Shown in pieces: positions 34,344 through 45,594 of a stretch of DNA of 64,000 bases. The stretch comes from Isoetes taiwanensis (lineage: Eukaryota; Streptophyta; Lycopodiopsida; Isoetales; Isoetaceae). Position 1 is the stretch's first letter; the number at the start of each line of letters is the position of its first letter. The position numbers were made by a program, and so were the translations under genes. The notes under the pieces are model-generated. The model did not search any database. It saw only the letters and a program-made list of their open reading frames with translations, and was not told the origin of the DNA. The stretch covers positions 31,289,166-31,353,165 of the forward strand of contig JAJEKV010000003.1 of assembly GCA_021234155.1 (NCBI GenBank), given 5' to 3'.

Positions 34344-34954
34344 TGTTAAACCTGCTAGTTTACTAAGAAAACACAAGAGAGAGGGGTATGCACCACAATA
34401 GAAGACACGTATATTGAATTATATGTGTTACATATATGGTACTATAAAAGGTACATCAAACCAAAAAGATAAAGATGAAAGCTAAAGGTGACATGGCCTT
34501 TTCATAAAAGCATGCTGCTTTCCTCATAAAGGCAAATACATCGTCGTTTCTTACTCATCCAAGACACCATAGATTTTTCTAAGAAGAAACAACAACCACT
34601 TGTTGATCTGTATTTGGACAACCACCCCAATCTGCATCTGTGTACGTAAAGTATTCAATCCTATTTGCTTACTATATATCACAACCACCCCAATCTGCAT
34701 CTGTGACGTAAAGTATTCGATCCTATTTTCTTACTATATATGACACATGTGACGACCATATGGATATTCGTATCATACGAACATTATACTCGTATGTACA
34801 AAAGATGATCGTCACATAGATGCAAAAGAGTAGTTGCAGAAGACAATATTTAAAAACCTTCTAGTTGCAAGTCACACATCTTTGCCAAGTGCATTACCAA
34901 TACTTTTTGAAGATATTTTGTCACGTCTTCCTCATATGCGGGACTGCTTCCAGG

Positions 34955-34978
34955 AGGTTCTAGAATATTCTAGAACCT
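34955..34978. promoter_or_regulatory. perfect palindrome matching a four-unit heat-shock element
   Basis: The core is TTCTAGAATATTCTAGAA, four contiguous inverted nTTCn/nGAAn units, the consensus site for heat-shock factors. It lies in the candidate LTR, about 230 bp upstream (minus strand) of TATATA sequences. Confidence 0.5.
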
Positions 34979-35039
34979 ACATGCATGCATGACACTTGGC
35001 GTGATCTCATCCATTGGAGTGGCGCGATCCTGACCATTG

Positions 35040-35090
35040 GCCTAGATATACAAGAATTTGTCGCGGCGGCAGTCGCCGCCGCTAGTTTGT
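35040..35090. repeat. GC-rich hairpin in candidate LTR
   Basis: An 8-bp perfect stem, GCGGCGGC and GCCGCCGC with a 4-nt loop AGTC, followed by TAGT, in otherwise AT-rich DNA. It superficially resembles a Helitron end, but the spacing is wrong. Confidence 0.5.
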
Positions 35091-35275
35091 TCTTTTAGTA
35101 GGTGCTTATGTAAGAGATTTAGCAAAATTTTGCACTTGCCATTCTGTTGCTTTATGTCAAAATTTTAAATCGTCTTCTAACTCAATCATGTACATGTTAT
35201 CCAAAGTAAGCCAAATCCAATACATGATTATCCAAAGTAATCCAAATCCAATACATCTCCTAACAACCTCAACTT

Positions 35276-36705
35276 GATCACAAAAGTTCATTCTAAAGAG
35301 CATATGATGAACCGTGTCTCAAACAAACATGTGCAAAAGGACCTTTTTCAGTATAAAATTTTTGTATACTTCATATAGATTTTGTTATACTCCATAACAA
35401 TCCACAGAGCAGAGAATAGATCATTCCTCCAAGGAGAATAGATCATTCCTTCAAGGAATCTGTAATTGGCAGATATGGGCCGAACTAATTGTTCTCTTTA
35501 GTGTGTAGAACCTCGTCTAAAAAGTTTAGGAAATGTTGAATCATCATTGTCGTGCAAATTTGGTGTTACGAGGTACATGTGTTTTGCATATGCACATTGT
35601 CTCAATGGGCAGTAAAAGATTCAGTGGTGCCTTTTAGCTGATGTTGAAATTACTAAAGGCACTACTGTTTGTTGGATTGTTTCAATCATAATTATTCTTT
35701 TTATGGTGGTCGACTTAATGCTAGGTGACCTTTTTGTCAGGATGCTTGTATTTATGAGAACAGGCTGGACATTCAAAACTCGACAAAATGTACAATTCAC
35801 GGTTGTTGTTAAGGAAAGTTAACCTTTCCTACAAAATCCAACTAACACAAACCAGCATTATTTTGAGATCGAAAGAAACACAACAAACACAGACCAACGT
35901 TATTTAAGAATCATGTACCCGATTTAGATTATTGTTGGCAACAATTCTCCCTCTTTTTTCAAATTTTTGAAGCGAAGGTCATTTTTTAATTTGATCTCTT
36001 ACTTTTAATCCTCACCTGATGTGCTTAAATTGCTTGCCATTCAGTTTATCCCCTTTAAACCCAAAAGCCCTTCATGATTCAGCTCCATCTGCCTTACTTG
36101 AACGTCGTGGCTAGGTCATAATGTACAACAGAGTAAGCTCATGTACCCACCACCACACACCACCAAAAACACGGTAGAATAAGCTCATGTACCAAGAACT
36201 ATGCAACCACCAAGGATTAAGATCGGTGACATCGTATCATAGCAAATACCGTATATTTTCAAGCATAATCAAGCATAACCGTATATTTTCAACTACAGAG
36301 AAGTTAAATTCACTATTTATGGTGTCAAATGCATGATGCCATTGGAAGTATTTCCATCTGCTGTTGGAAGTACGAAAGTATTAACCCCCATCTCTGCTCA
36401 CGACTTGAATCTAGTTTTCAGAAAGCCCTATTGCGAATTTTACAAACGCACTTTAAGTTGTAAGATGGAAACAGGTCACTCTTTTTCTTGCAAGGCATTG
36501 CATTAGGAATAACATTGTTGAATGAGAGAACCACCACTACCATAGAATAAAGATATAGAAAGAAATATAAAAAGAAGGAATAGAATAATACTGCACAGAA
36601 TTTACATCCGAGATTACATATAAATGATTCAAAGTCACATTCAAGGCCAGGACCTTGCAATATTTTGTTGCAGTTGCTCTGAATGTTTGAGAAGTAATAC
36701 AGCAC
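35276..36705. other. spacer without recognisable gene
   Basis: AT-rich. Only short frames. Nothing recognised. Confidence 0.3.
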
Positions 36706-37512
36706 CTGGCGGGTTTGTTGGCCATCTTTCATTGATTGTCTTGGCAAAGGGCTGCCATGCCTTAGGACATCTCTCTGCCAATCTAGAACCCTCTCAGCAT
36801 CAGAATCTAAAGATAAAAACATTCAGGATTATATCCGAGATTTAACGGTAAATGATACGTATTGTTGGAGTATATTCATATGAAAATGTTTTTTTGAAAC
36901 GCTCAGGTCTTTGTGTGGGCTGCTGCGGCATCCTGTAGTTGTTGAATCTGCCAACAGCAGTGGCACCATTCCAAGTTCAGGTGGCTGCACAGCCTTGTTG
37001 TTGAAGTCACATAGAATTTCCAACATAAAATCTTCAATCCTCTTCTTTCCCCTTTCTTTTCATCTTTTTATCACTTGATAGCTCTGACTAGTTAAAAAAT
37101 TTAACAGTAGAAGCAAACTAGAGGACAAACTTACCATTCATCGATTCATACTCAGAGGACCTCAGAAACGAACAAAATTACGGATGCGAAAACCATAGAA
37201 ACGTTTTGTTCTTTGGCAATCCAGCATAGTTGACATGCCAATTTACGAATGGATCAATAGAAAACAGAGAGGAGACTTTTTCTTTTCAGTAAACATTACC
37301 ATTCCGTCGTGCTGCAAAATTGCATCTTTGTTCACAACGACACATGCAACAGACATAACGGCTGCCGTCCCTTCTGCTACATATTCCTGCCATGTCCAAA
37401 AAGCAGATCAGGCCAAAAGAGCTGGTTAGCATGCTCCTTAGCAGATTCATGGAGCTAAGCAGACATTTAGTTATTTATAAAGTGAATCCTTTAACCTGCA
37501 TTTCTTCGTCCC
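36706..37512 (-). other. gene-like exon series on the minus strand, product unknown
   Basis: Four segments look like exons. A 17-nt microexon 37512-37496 lies between TTCTGATCAG and GTTAAAG and reads DEEMQ. It is followed in phase by 37386-37300 (CATGGCAG / GTAATG), an 87-nt exon reading EYVAEGTAAVMSVACVVVNK and DAILQHDGM. A third, about 37034-36906, reads RIEDFMLEILCDFNNKAVQP and GMVPLLLADSTTTGCRSS, with a weak acceptor. A fourth, 36806-36706, lies behind a strong acceptor (TTTTTATCTTTAG) and before GTGCTG, reading SDAERVLDWQRDVLRHGSPL and QSMKDGQQTRQ. I cannot name the protein. It may be part of a real gene or a fragment of one, since no start or stop is assigned. Confidence 0.35.
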
Positions 37513-37786
37513 CTGATCAGAAGAGAAAATATAGATTAGAGTAAAGCAAGGTGCTCGATTGATTTGAGATGGAAATAATTTTAACTCAATCTACTGCTGT
37601 GCCACACGCCTTGCCAGAAAATGCAGAGAAACTCAGTTTGGATCAACGAAACTGCTTGCAGAAAAGAAATCGATCTTCTTGGCGATAACTCTAGTGCACT
37701 GACATTGCAATTAGAAACAAATTTGCTTTTACTTTATCTTAAAGCGGCCTTCAAAACATAGCTCTCCCGACATCACCACCATCACC

Positions 37787-37921
37787 ATGGCGAGTCCAAA
37801 ATTCTGGCGCAGTCTGCGGGACGTTTTTTCACAGCTTCAGCTGAAGAGCCGGATCAGAGTTTTCTGGACGGCCAGTGCCTCGAAGAACAATTTGGAGCCA
37901 GCGAATCATAAAACAACTTGA
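37787..37921 (+). CDS. possible short ORF, 44 codons
   Basis: ATG in good context (CACCATGG) opens a frame reading MASPKFWRSLRDVFSQLQLK and ending NHKTT at the stop 37919-37921. It lies in a locally GC-richer patch preceded by a CACCAT repeat. It might be a first exon of something longer. No family recognised. Confidence 0.2.
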   Translation: MASPKFWRSLRDVFSQLQLKSRIRVFWTASASKNNLEPANHKTT

Positions 37922-39050
37922 TCCTTCAACCCATATCGTCTATTCATTCTCCAAATCGAAATTATGAGGCCGCATCCCGTTCAAGTTGCCTCACCAGCAG
38001 ATAGTGTCAGAAGCCTTGATCTTACTTAAAGCTGCCGGAACGCTCTATTCAAACGATAAAAAAACCTGTGAATCTGCATTTTGAGGATTTAAGTAAGAAG
38101 ATTTAAATAAGCCGTTGCAGGCGCTACCACATTTAAAACAGAGCACATTTAAGCAAGCCGTTACAGGCGCTACCAGATTATTCGCATCTGCAAAAGGCAG
38201 CCAGCTGTGCTTGCCGGATTGCCCACAAAAAATACCTGATCGGACTCGTTTCTCCAGTTAGGCGCTCCAATCTAAACTGCTGCTCTCTTTTATACTAACA
38301 CAACGAACCGTCCAGATAATTCCAGCCCTAAAATCGAAGACTCTAGAAGATTGTAACGCATTCCAAAGTAGCTTCTAGAACAGCCTCCATGCTTCCAAAT
38401 TATTTAGGTGTTTACACGTGTTAATCCTAAACATAGAAAAAACATTAAGCAACCCACATGTAACCTGCCCTCTTATCCTCCATATTACAATTATATATTA
38501 GAGATAAGGTTAAGCCCAATAAAACATTTTTCATCCATATAATGCAATAACATATCAATATGCATACTACTACATTAAGATAAAAATATCAAAAACATTC
38601 TTAACAATATTCGGCTAGGTCATCTTTTTGCATAAACTCTTATATGCAGGTTCAAGACATTCGCCTTAACATCAACCAAACCAACATAACTTATCCTTAT
38701 ATTTATAACGTAAACTTTTGCTAAGTTGATTAACATTTGTCTTGGTTTTCAACCAATTACTAACTTCTTGTTTTAGCCTTATAACCTTGCTTTTTAAATA
38801 TCTATTAATAACGTGTCCTTATACTCTAACATGCATATTACAGAAGCGTGACCTGCAGCTCACGGATCCGACATCCAGGCCATCAATTCAGCTGAAAGGG
38901 CCATAAATCTCCCCGATTTGGCCTTTTAAAAGAGTTCTGATCCAAATCGAACTGGTTACATTGCCAAACTGAATGGTTCTGGATCACTTTCTGTCTGCCA
39001 GAAATCATTTGCTGCCAGATCTTGCCTGATACTCCTTGATCCTACATTCT
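37922..39050. other. spacer without recognisable gene
   Basis: Contains a short direct repeat (AAGCCGTT(G/A)CAGGCGCTACCA at about 38109 and 38155). Otherwise nothing recognised. Confidence 0.3.
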
Positions 39051-39054
39051 TTGC

Positions 39055-39743
39055 TCAATTCGGCCTCTTAGATGCCCAAATCAGTCCATTCCAGATTAGT
39101 TTCCATGATTGCCCTTCGTTACAAATCATCAAGGTCCTGCCATTCTTTCGGTGGCATGCAAGAAGAAATACTGCCATTTTAGTTAGTTCTTGCCTCAGCA
39201 ATTTTATTTTAATCCATTCTTCAAGAATTCCAACCCATCTAACTATCCCAGCTTCTTCTATCACAGATTGCAGTCATTAACATGATGGAAAATATTAGGA
39301 CAATATTTAGATCTGTTACTAGCCATGCAAGCTTCAAATATTTCAAGAATAAAAGAATCAATATCCATAAACCATGCATTCCTATTTTTGACCACGCTCA
39401 TATGATTCAATTCTAATCCTATGTTCGATGTATAAACAATCATTGTTATAAAAACAAGCACAACTTTGCTACACTAGAAAACCCCAGGTGTAAGGCGTGA
39501 TCCCCACATGGAAATCCCGTTTACTTCTTCTGCAACTCCAACAACGCTCCCAGAGTACTGCTCACAACCTGCTCCTTCAGCAATCCAGCTACAATTTATC
39601 GCCTTCCAAAATGTTCCACCATCACATGCATCAAGATATTCACTATTGCATTTATTAACCACCAGTATATTTGTAGTATAATCTCTACATATACGACGTA
39701 TACTCTGCATGTATGGTATTTTTATTTTATTATTCCCTTGCAT
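39055..39743 (-). other. minus-strand open frames of unknown identity
   Basis: Three short minus-strand frames follow one another. 39743-39474 reads DACDGGTFWKAINCSWIAEG and EEVNGISMWGSRLTPGVF before a stop. 39461-39261 is less convincing. 39264-39055 reads GIVRWVGILEEWIKIKLLRQ and LMICNEGQSWKLIWNGLIW. Composition is protein-like, with many Trp and Cys residues, which suggests a decayed gene or element. I do not recognise it. Confidence 0.25.
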
Positions 39744-39787
39744 CCCTTAGTAATATAAATTCCACAACATACCTCAAAATCTTAGGA

Positions 39788-40090
39788 TTGTAACGGACTC
39801 ATGAAAGACCATTTCGAGTGGATCTTGGTGTCGCGTTCACGAGACACATAGGCATAAATGGGTAAAGCGACTACTCATAAGCGTATAGATAGTTTTGCCC
39901 GAGTTGGTTAAGGGGCATGTCGATTAGGAACATTACATTTGGTATCGAGCAAGGTTCGGAGTTTGAGTCTCCATGAAGGCAAGTATGACTCGAATACCGT
40001 TGGATTGTAGGTCATGACTTAGTCTTGGGACACCATGGGATGGTGGGTAACTTTTTAATTGACCTACCCGGTTTTTGACCATCACAGCAC
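39788..40090 (+). repeat. tRNA-like SINE
   Basis: Contains an A-box-like TTGCCCGAGTTGGTTAAGG (about 39895-39913) and, 45 nt further, a B-box-like GAGTTTGAGTCTC (39959-39971). The 3' part GTCTTGGGACACCATGGGAT, then GGTGGGTAACTTTTT, is an A/T-ended SINE tail. About 100 bp upstream of the A box also belong to the repeat, since they recur at 40370-40505. Confidence 0.55.
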
Positions 40091-40184
40091 ATATAAGCAC
40101 CTTCACCAAATAATTTATGTCATCATGATTTGCATCACTAATATGGTCATTATATCCTTTATATAATAGAAAACACTCATGATT

Positions 40185-40256
40185 TTTTGAAGGGCAATGA
40201 AGGGCTATGGAAGGGCAATGAAGGGCAGTTTGAAGGGCAATGAAGGGCAGTCAGCA
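40185..40256. repeat. decamer-type tandem repeat GAAGGGCAAT
   Basis: About six units of GAAGGGCAAT(GAAGGGCAGT) in tandem, with one unit altered to GAAGGGCTAT. Confidence 0.85.
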
Positions 40257-40365
40257 CCTGTGCAGCACATGTGTCGCCCACATGCTTTTTTGAGTATGTG
40301 AATTAAAAAACCACCCTGGTGTGATCTATGGTTTGTGATGCTCGGGGCGAGCATAGTCTAGTGAG

Positions 40366-40512
40366 AGATTGTAACGGACCAGGGGAGAGCTCAGTGGATC
40401 TTGGTGTGCGTTCCCTAGACACCGGCATAAATGGGTAGAAGCGACTACTCATAAAATGTCTAGACGGTTTTGCCCAGTTGGTTAAGGGCATGTCAGTTAG
40501 GAACTATTCCAG
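40366..40512 (+). repeat. truncated second copy of the 39.8-kb SINE
   Basis: Matches 39785-39932 (GATTGTAACGGAC, GTGGATCTTGGTGT, CGACTACTCATAA, TTTTGCCC.AGTTGGTTAAGG) and stops shortly after the A box, at TTAGGAACTATTC. The two copies are in the same orientation, 580 bp apart. Confidence 0.65.
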
Positions 40513-40734
40513 TGCAACACCAGTCTTGACCCTTCTAGACATCTGTCTCGTGTTCTTGCTTGCCTTCAAGCCATTGTACTCTTGATTTTTGTTCATATAT
40601 TAGATTCTTCGCCGATCTTAGCATATTTCCTCAGGTATTTCTTGTTTTCGCATAGGTTTATGATAGTTTGAACCGGAATCCCTTACCATTTCTTATGCAT
40701 TTATGATCCCTCGGCATTTCTTTATTCATATTGG

Positions 40735-41113
40735 GTGGTTCTTGTCTCTATGGAGGAGGTTTCATCCTTATTAAAAGATTCCAACAACTTGTTCAAGTAT
40801 GCCAGTGATTCTGGTTGGATAACAAGGAGCTCGGGAATGGGTCATCCTCTAGCTCCAAAGAGGGGTTCATTGGAGCCTAAGATTAACTGCCCGAAAAAAT
40901 TTGATGGCACTAAATCCAAGCTCACGAGATTTTCGAATCAGATTTGGCTTGTTATTCGGCTCCACCCTCATAGGTATCCTACAGATCGAGAACAGGTCGG
41001 AATAGTTGGCTCTCAGTCTTTCTGGGACTAGTTCACCCCCTTACTAGGGGTCTAAGCACAATGGTGGGGGACACTTTTTATGTCGGCGACACATGGTGCT
41101 TGTGCTATGCTTT
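40735..41113 (+). pseudogene. Ty3/gypsy retrotransposon gag fragment
   Basis: The frame 40735-41031 ends in a gag-type core: PKINCPKKFDGTKSKLTRFS, NQIWLVIRLHPHRYPTDREQ and VGIVGSQSFWD. This matches the plant gypsy gag pattern P-x-F-D-G...F...Q...Y..D...V..I...L.G.A..W. It continues after a stop as FTPLL. It is cut 80 bp later by the left end of the CATTAG element at 41114. I find no protease, RT or second LTR. Confidence 0.75.
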
Positions 41114-41926
41114 CATTAGGGCGGAGTTGGGGTCTCAAAATGGCCCATAACTTGGATGCCAGAATTTCACGTCATGTTTCTCGCGACCAATGATGTTTTG
41201 CGATTTTTTTCCAAAGTCGGTATTAGTTGGCAAGTAGAAAGAGGGCTTGGGGCTTACTTGGCATCCACATGGCAAAATTTCATAGGACATGTTTGTGCAT
41301 TCATTGCAATCATATTAATGGCCCGCATTTTTCGAAAATCGTATTGCGGACCAAAATAATGGCTACTTTTCCCGGCTTACGTGCACATGCCCACATGCAC
41401 CAACCACCTTATCAAATTTTGGCACCAAGATTTCCATTGTTCACATTAAGCGCCCTTCGTGCATCCTCTCCGCCTTCACTCTTCATTTGGAATCCAAGTC
41501 TCCAATAGTGTCTGTGTTTTTGCGGGACGAGCATAGAGTTAAGCAACAACGGCGAGGCGATGTGCGGACAAGCAAATGTACATTACATGCCATGTTTTTA
41601 CTACCCAAATTTTCATTCTGAAGTTTTCCTACTTGTATCTCTAATTGCATCCATCATTGCTCCTAGTACTCCTACATTGCTTCTGCAGTTCATCACTTAC
41701 AAAATAATAAAGGCATGACGGTGGAAGGATATCTATCCATAGGCTTGTGGGTGAGAATGCTATCCTTAAGGGTGACTATGGAGTTACATGTAGGAGCGAC
41801 ATTCATACGCAATGAATAGGTAGAACTAAATGCTACGGATAGTATATTCGCAAAAAAAAAAAAGGGAGGGGGGGGAAGGGATTTGAAGAGGAGGATATTT
41901 GCAAATTTGCACCCTCAATAATACAT

Positions 41927-44088
41927 GGATCACACCATGCGAAAAATGCATATGCACTTTGTAAATGTGTAGTGAGATTTCGGCGTCATGTGATCCTTGC
42001 TTCTTTTTCTTCCCTCTTCTTGATTTATATTCACTCCTTTGAATCAAATATTTTACTTTGGGCTATATTTATCGGATGTCTGGATTTGAGACTAGGGAAA
42101 GCATTACTAGCATCGTTGTTGTCTAACATATGGACATAAGAGACATCTTTGATATACATTCGAGGGCAATGGGCATCTAGTTTTACGTTGTAAAGTTGTG
42201 GGAGCCGAGCTTGAAAGTCGTTCCATGACCTCGTTTAAGCGAATTGTGCAAGCCTCAAAGTTATGAGAATAATGTCCTTGCAATGAAGAAATGTTTGATA
42301 AGACGTGCATCCAGGGTTGTTGAAAAAATGAGTTACAAAATATTTGCTCCATTAGAGGTGTTTACTAATGCCACGACACAAAGCTCCAAAGACATATTGT
42401 ATAAAATGTCGCTTTCATGAGCCTTTGGATCAGTTAACTCAAAGTGTCACATATGGAAACATTGTTAGGTTTGATAAAATAGCATAAAAATCTTATTTAA
42501 TAAAGCTTTGGTTGTTGGTAAAGTGTTGGCTTATTGATTAAGTGTTTGTATTTTGCTTTGGGACCCTTATTGATTAAGTGTTTGTATTTTGCTTTGACAT
42601 TTTGTTTACATATTTTATATGCAAATGGGAGACTATTGATGAGGGACTTGGTGTTATTATCTATTGACAACAAACAAGAAAGTGGATCACACCATGCGAA
42701 TTTAGTATATTCCAACCTTTTAGCGCTTGGTGTGATCTTTTTGGAAAAAGATGACTTCCTATAGTAAAATTACTTTGATTATCGTTTAATAAAAGAAATA
42801 TATATGTGTCTTATTTGAGATATGTGACGTGCTCATTTATTGATAAAGTGTTTGCTTTTTGAAAAGGGCTAATAACTTTATGTACTACTAGAGTTGGTAA
42901 AGTATTTTAGATGCAAATAGGATGCTTGATGTGATCCTTCTTAAAAAAAGATATGCTCTTTGAAAAGGACTAATAACTTTATGCACTTGGGGTGGTAAAG
43001 CATTAAATGAGACATTAGAGGAAAAATGAGATCACATTTTGTCCCATTAAGGGATGCTTAAAATGCCATGTCAGCTTTTTAAACTGTCCAATAAGAGAAG
43101 AGCTCCAGTATATCTCATTCCAGTATTATGTGGCAGCCTGTAATTAATGCAGCTGCAACTAACTTCTGTAGTATCATTTTTTCATTATAACTTTTGATCC
43201 AGAACTCCGATTCAAAAACTTTTTGTAGCAATGGGTTCGTCTTTACAAGATCTATCTAGTGATAACCCATTCATATATCTTTTACGATATAAATATATAA
43301 GAAATAAGCAAAAAATCATATTTTTTTAAGGTTAACGCATATGACCATATTGAAATACATCATAACCATATATCATTGGAAAGATCTTTTTCATTCGTGA
43401 TCTAATGCAACAAGCGAGCAACATTTTGACAAGTGGATCAAAAGTTATGGGGGAAAAATGACAACAATGAAGTTGTTGGTGCTGCATTAATTGCAGTTAA
43501 TAGAGGGTAGCCATTCCATTGGAGGATTTTTATGGGGATGAAATGAGATCTCAAATTTCCTCTAATGAGGGGTACTTGTGTTTAATTTTAATTTGACAAC
43601 AAATAAGAATGTGGATCACACGATGCGAATTTAGTGTGTTCCATTTTCGTTGCATATGTACTATTCGCTTGGTGTGATCCTTCTTGAAAAATAATATGCT
43701 CTTTGAAAAGGGATAATGACTTATGTACTTAAGAGTGGTAAAGCATTTTAGATACAAATAGGAATGAGTACTTGTGTTTAATTTTAATTTGACAACAAAT
43801 AAGAAAGTGGATCACACCATGCGCATTTAGTGTGTCCCTTTTTTTTTTGCACATGTATTATTCGCTTGGTGTGATCCATTTGAAAAAAAAAAAGAAAGAA
43901 AGAAATATCTTATTTAAAGTGTAAAGTGTTAGTATATAAAGTGTTGGTTTATTAAAATACTATTTGTTTACGCTAAGTTGTAAGTTCAATATTTGTGTTT
44001 CTATTTACTTTTTTACGCAAGGATCACACCAGGCGAATTTCATATATGCAATTACTTCTGCGCATGAAGATTTTGCATCATATGATCC
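41927..44088. repeat. stem-loop array of copy 2
   Basis: Units 41927-41995, 42684-42738, 43613-43680, 43809-43877 and 44021-44088 have the same arms as in copy 1. A solitary right arm (GATGTGATCC) lies near 42925. In several units both arms keep GCGAA/TTCGC pairing, for example CGATGCGAA with TTCGCTTGG at 43613-43680. Confidence 0.8.
43013..43567. mobile_element. MITE with CATTAG...CTAATG ends inserted in copy 2
   Basis: Inverted ends CATTAGAGGAAA(A/T)(A/T)TGAGATC, with inner arms also pairing (CTG(T/C)AATTAATGCAGC, CATAACTTTTGATCCA on both sides, read inversely). Copy 1 at 8866-8885 shows the uninterrupted site AAATGAGA|AGGGGTAC. Here the halves AAATGAGA and AGGGGTAC flank the element exactly, with no duplicated base. 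Confidence 0.85.
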
Positions 44089-45594
44089 TCTTTAAACAAG
44101 GATGGCTTTGACCTTCAATGTTCATAAATTTTATGCAGAATGTCACATATCATATTTTCTTAAAAAAAGGTCATCAAATGGATAACTAGTCAAAGAGTTC
44201 TTCTACTACTTAAAGAGAGGGACAAATTTCTGGGAATTAGTCAGAAGGTTTCAAGACTCATTTTTGATATAATTTAAATAGCAATATGTTAAAAGTAGTC
44301 AAAGACTTCTTGTATTAGAGGTATCTAAACACAAACACCATAACCTTTGTACTTCAAGAATGTATAAACCCTTCGCATTGCAAAGTATAATGTCATTTAT
44401 TAGCATCTTCATGGGACATTTCCCCTTCCTTATGGGAGCGGCTCATCTCTCTGAAGCGTATTCGATTAGGAATGCCTTCATCCTCTCTCAATCTCTCACA
44501 ATATCCTAGGAGGCGAGAGTTACCGTCACCACAAAATCGGACTAAACTTGAAGCGTCCCGAAATAGCGGTTTCTTGCCACTCAACGGATCAATGGATATA
44601 AGCGCCATCCGCCCGGATGTCGCGACACTTTTTTGAACACCAAGACACAACATCGAGTCTAAGTTCTTATTTTTAAACCTCCTTTTTGCGATTGAAAGGC
44701 GGCGGTTGGATCCTTATCCACACATCATTTGGAGCTTCCACTCTTGCATGGATCATGACGTTGTAAAATGAAGGTGTACAATTTGTATGCCCTTGACACA
44801 ATTAAACCGTGTGAGCCAAGCGTCCGTTCTAACCTCGTTTTTGAAACTTTGGCGATGCATGGAAATCGAAAAGTCCATTCTCCCTACAATCCATGCTTTT
44901 ATAAATTAAGCAAATTCAAATTTTGAATTGTAGGGGGCGGGAAGCATGTATTGGGATGAAGTAAAGATCGGTTAATCTTTGGTTCACATGGAATGACCCG
45001 GGCTTAAAAAACCCTCTTGAACTTGGAATAATGGCGCAAAAAAATAGTACCGTTTTTGGAAAATCAGCCTTGCAAGATCAACTTATGCGTGATGCACAAC
45101 ATTGAATTTTTAATCGATCCGACTCCGAGAACTTCGTGGAGGGCCTAAACTCTCCATGTGAACCACCATAAGGCGCGGCCATAGCATACTCGAAATGAAA
45201 GTCGATACAAAGCTTCAACCTACACATTCAAATTTTGAAATGTGGAAGGTGGAAGTTTGTATGGCCATGGTCTCTAAATGAAAATAAGCGCAAGAATCGG
45301 TGACACGCCGCGCTTGGTGTCCGACAAATAAGAGACACCGTCATGAGTTCTTAGGTATGCTATAATGCAAGTGGCTTTTTAGAAGCCCACATGTTGCATC
45401 AGCATCTGGACAACCAACAGAATTAAATACATATGGCCATGAATCACATAATCCCTTTTTATGCAGGAGAATATTCCAAGTAAATCTTGTAATGATGAGA
45501 TTTTGGCATCCTAGGTGGCATGGAAAAAGGAGCTGAAATATGATGTGGAATGGCCGATGGGAGGCCATTTTTAGACCCCAAATCCGCCCTAATG

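Larger units (their letters stand above)
34344..35275 (-). mobile_element. candidate copia-type solo LTR
   Basis: Read on the minus strand, the segment starts TGTTAGGAGATG (from 35275), the usual start of plant copia LTRs, and ends CTAGCAGGTTTAACA at 34344, giving TGTTA...TAACA ends. The minus strand before it (AGTTGAGGT) could be a weak polypurine tract. Inside are a perfect 24-bp palindrome (34955-34978) and a 65-bp tandem repeat carrying TATATAGTAAG (about 34618-34745), which would place two TATA-like boxes downstream of the palindrome. The 5-bp flanks differ (GATTT, ACCTC), and no partner LTR or coding region is in the window. The call rests on the ends only. Confidence 0.4.
41114..45594. 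mobile_element. CATTAG-type inverted-repeat element, copy 2
   Basis: 4481 bp collinear with 6797-10848 throughout, with termini CATTAGGGCGGAGTTGGGG and, on the right, ATCCGCCCTAATG. Flanks are TATGCTTT on the left and AAAAAACT on the right, without a direct repeat. It carries a 555-bp MITE (43013-43567). Without this it is 3926 bp. Small indels are scattered everywhere, so neither copy conserves a reading frame. Confidence 0.75.

Noticed and set aside
35055-35085. GC-rich hairpin followed by CTAGT resembling a second Helitron 3' end
   Set aside because: The spacer between hairpin and CTAG is one base, too short. No 5' end or empty site is available, and the location fits an LTR better.
39896-39971. 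Functional tRNA gene
   Set aside because: A- and B-like boxes are present, but no cloverleaf with acceptor stem and anticodon loop can be drawn. SINE is the better call.
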